Part shown: piece by piece, positions 61,875 through 64,000 of the stretch
Numbering within the stretch: position 1 is the stretch's first letter
Layout of the letters: each line of letters begins with the position of its first letter
From: Phyllobacterium sp. YR531
Lineage (GTDB): Bacteria > Pseudomonadota > Alphaproteobacteria > Rhizobiales > Rhizobiaceae
Assembly: GCF_000282595.1 (NCBI RefSeq)
Contig: NZ_AKIZ01000022.1
Span: 62,001-126,000 of the forward strand
Length of the DNA stretch: 64,000 nucleotides
Direction of reading: 5' to 3'
Made by a program: the position numbers and the translations under genes
Notes under the pieces: model-generated
What the model was told of the DNA's origin: nothing
What the model saw: the letters and a program-made list of their open reading frames with translations, nothing else
Database searches by the model: none

Positions 61875-64000
61875 ATGCGCGGGACGTACAAATCTACACT
61901 ATTATTCCTATTAGGTAGCTCAGCCATTTTGGTATCGTTATCTTCGGCCAGCGCTCAAACTGCGGATTCTACTATCCGCTTGAACGAGATTGTTATCGAG
62001 GGAAATGGAGCTGTTGGAACGGCGACAGGGCCGGTCAATGGGTTTGTGCCGAAGCGTACTGCGACGGGATCAAAAACGAATACACCAATCGAAGATTTAC
62101 CACAGTCTGTATCGGTGGTTGGGCGTGACCAGATTGATGCGCAGGGCGCACAGAAGATTGATGAAGCTTTGCGCTACACAGCTGGGGTATTCGCCCAGCC
62201 ATTCGGTGTCGATAATGATACGAACTGGATTTATATCCGTGGCTTCGATGCTACCGCAAAAGGGACCTATCTCGATGGCTTGCAGAATTTCAGTTATGGA
62301 TTTGGTGGGTTTCTTATTGATTCATTTGGGATTGAACGGATTGAAGTGCTGAAAGGCCCTGCCTCCGTTCTGTACGGTGGGAGTAATCCTGGCGGTATTG
62401 TCAATTACATTAGCAAGCGGCCCAATGGCGAACGTATCCGTTATGTTGAATCCGGTATCAATAGTTACGGCAATGCATATCTGGGGTTCGATATTGGTGA
62501 CAAAGCGTCGGACGCTGTAGATTATCGCATAAACGGCAAAATTGGGGGCGGAGATAACTATACAGATTTCTCAGAAGAGTTTCGCGGCGTAATAAACCCT
62601 AGCATTACGTGGAAGCCAGACGATGCAACTAAGTTGACACTAACCGCCAATTATACCCATCTAGATGCAACGCATGATGGAGGCGGTTTCTTACCTTATT
62701 ATGGCACTGTGGTGCCTACGAAATTTGGCAAAATTGACCCAAAATCAAACTTTACTGAGCCTTCTGTAGATAATTATGATCGTGAACAGGTTTCGGTGGG
62801 TTACGAGTTTGAACATACATTCGATAATGATTGGTCTTTCCGTCAAAATGCCCGCTACGGTCGTGCCAATGTGAAAGAGCAATCATTATATGCGTTTGGT
62901 TATGCCAGTGGGCCGTTTGGTTTTGCAGAGCAGCCAGATCTAACAGATAATCTCACGCGTATTAACTTCAAGCACGATACAACGGTTAACAACTTTCTGG
63001 TTGATAACCAGCTGGAAGGTATCGTTAATACTGGTGCAATTGAACATACATTGCTTTTCGGCGCAGAGTACAAATACTTCAACATTGACCACGTGCAGGC
63101 AAGTGGTGACGGAACGCCAATCAGTGGAGGTAATCCGGTTCACGGTGCGCCACAACCACCGTTGCGTCCACCATATATCGATCAGGTTGTAAAGCAGCAT
63201 CAAATCGGAGTTTACGCTCAAGATCAGCTACGGTTCGGTGATGGCTGGCTTGTCACCTTGAATGGGCGTTATGATTATGTCGACACAGAAGCAACGGGAC
63301 TTCCTTCCTACAAAGGTAATGACGGTAGGGCCAGCGGGCGAGTTGGAATTGCATATGATTTTGACAATGGACTAACGCCATATGCAAGTGTCGCAACTTT
63401 CTTCAGCCCGGAAATCGGGGTAACTGGCAACCTTGAGTTCTTTAAGCCTGAGACCGGTGAACAGTACGAAGTTGGTGTAAAGTATCGTCCAGAATGGTTT
63501 GACGGGTTGATTACTGCCTCGCTTTTCGACCTTACAAAGAAAAATGTTGTAACTGGTGGATTCCGCCAAGAAACGCAGATTGGCGAAGTTAATTCGCGTG
63601 GATTCGAGGTAGAGGCTCAAGCCAATATCGATGATGCTTGGAAGGTGACCGCTGCTTTTACAGCCTACGACCTGAAGGTAAAAGACGATGCAGACGAAAG
63701 TATCATCGGCAAGCGTCCATTTCTCCTCCCCGAAACCCAAGCCTCATTGTTTGCCCAATACACTGTGCAAACTGGAAAGCTTGAAGGGTTGGCACTTGGC
63801 GCAGGCGTTCGTTACGTGGGGTCGAGTTATGCCGATAAAGCAAATACCCTCAAAGTTCCTGACGTGGCGTTACTGGATTTGAAGGTTGGTTATAAGAAGG
63901 ACAACTGGGGTGTCGATTTGAATGTCACCAATGTCTTCGACAAAGAGTTTGTTTCTGGCTGCCAAGGTGTGAATGTCTGTTCCTATGGCGAAGGTCGCAA
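61875..64000 (+). CDS. TonB-dependent siderophore receptor, cut by window end
   Basis: This encodes 708 residues in view with no stop before the window end. A signal peptide (TLLFLLGSSAILVSLSSASAQT) follows the ATG, which has AAGGGG upstream. The plug domain has IEDLPQSVSVVGRDQI, IRGFDATAKGTYLDGL and IERIEVLKGPASVLYGGSNPGGIVNYISKRP. The 22-strand barrel follows, and DLNVTNVFDKEFVSGCQGVNVCSYGEGR shows the C-terminus is near, probably ~20-30 residues away. The TonB box region is near RLNEIVIEG. It resembles ferrichrome/ferrioxamine receptors (FhuA/FoxA class). The exact ligand is unknown. Confidence 0.93.
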   Translation, partial: MRGTYKSTLLFLLGSSAILVSLSSASAQTADSTIRLNEIVIEGNGAVGTATGPVNGFVPKRTATGSKTNTPIEDLPQSVSVVGRDQIDAQGAQKIDEALRYTAGVFAQPFGVDNDTNWIYIRGFDATAKGTYLDGLQNFSYGFGGFLIDSFGIERIEVLKGPASVLYGGSNPGGIVNYISKRPNGERIRYVESGINSYGNAYLGFDIGDKASDAVDYRINGKIGGGDNYTDFSEEFRGVINPSITWKPDDATKLTLTANYTHLDATHDGGGFLPYYGTVVPTKFGKIDPKSNFTEPSVDNYDREQVSVGYEFEHTFDNDWSFRQNARYGRANVKEQSLYAFGYASGPFGFAEQPDLTDNLTRINFKHDTTVNNFLVDNQLEGIVNTGAIEHTLLFGAEYKYFNIDHVQASGDGTPISGGNPVHGAPQPPLRPPYIDQVVKQHQIGVYAQDQLRFGDGWLVTLNGRYDYVDTEATGLPSYKGNDGRASGRVGIAYDFDNGLTPYASVATFFSPEIGVTGNLEFFKPETGEQYEVGVKYRPEWFDGLITASLFDLTKKNVVTGGFRQETQIGEVNSRGFEVEAQANIDDAWKVTAAFTAYDLKVKDDADESIIGKRPFLLPETQASLFAQYTVQTGKLEGLALGAGVRYVGSSYADKANTLKVPDVALLDLKVGYKKDNWGVDLNVTNVFDKEFVSGCQGVNVCSYGEGR

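Noticed and set aside
1-64000. Search for tRNA, rRNA, insertion sequences, CRISPR arrays and attachment sites
   Set aside because: Nothing convincing was seen by eye; a covariance or profile search could still find small RNAs.

Overview
The window looks like chromosomal or megaplasmid DNA of an alphaproteobacterium of the order Hyphomicrobiales (Rhizobiales), most likely the Brucella/Ochrobactrum group or a close relative. This rests on ExoY/ExoF/ExoP-type exopolysaccharide genes, BTAD and LuxR regulators of rhizobial style, and TGA-N9-TCA palindromes (the RirA-type iron box of rhizobia) in front of iron genes. The genus is inferred from gene content only. No rRNA, tRNA, transposase or CRISPR was seen. 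Base composition is near half G+C by eye, with several strongly AT-rich intergenic stretches in the first 37 kb.

Layout. (1) 1-861: end of an acyltransferase-3 gene and a small unknown gene. (2) 1234-6068: a compact peptide natural-product (RiPP) locus. It holds a BTAD/TolB/TPR regulator, two paralogous small precursor-like peptides (the second ends in four tandem 13-residue repeats), a YcaO cyclodehydratase-family enzyme and a TfuA partner. This is the best candidate for an undescribed system. (3) 6426-16326: surface-polysaccharide genes (two GT4 glycosyltransferases, an ExoY-like sugar transferase, a GINT1-like protein, a flippase, a PrmC-like methyltransferase, a GNAT-like protein). (4) 16332-24357: a LuxR regulator and a type I secretion cassette (ABC exporter, HlyD adaptor) with two large low-complexity or repeat proteins that lack RTX repeats. 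(5) 24358-36996: the second half of the polysaccharide locus. A minus-strand operon (AsnB, ACP, AMP ligase, NadE-like, glycoside hydrolase, Wzy) is divergent from a plus-strand operon (ExoF, ExoP, GT2, VanZ-like).

(6) 37196-44792: a small membrane protein, an OmpR/histidine-kinase pair divergent from an RND efflux adaptor and pump, and a small unknown protein. (7) 44914-59459: a long minus-strand catabolic block with a MarR regulator, 2-aminobenzoate-CoA ligase, a five-gene branched-chain-type ABC importer, a fused FAD monooxygenase/old-yellow-enzyme, and beta-oxidation-like enzymes plus a RidA deaminase. Together these fit aerobic anthranilate degradation through 2-aminobenzoyl-CoA. A nearly identical 26-bp element lies upstream of both the MarR gene and the monooxygenase gene. 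(8) 59757-64000: iron acquisition with a siderophore-interacting reductase, an AraC regulator and a TonB-dependent receptor cut by the window end; the reductase and the receptor each have an iron-box-like palindrome upstream.

How they work together: regions 3 and 5 supply priming, glycosyl transfer, flipping, polymerisation, chain-length control, export and trimming for one exopolysaccharide. Region 4 sits inside that locus and may export matrix proteins that act with the polymer (inference).
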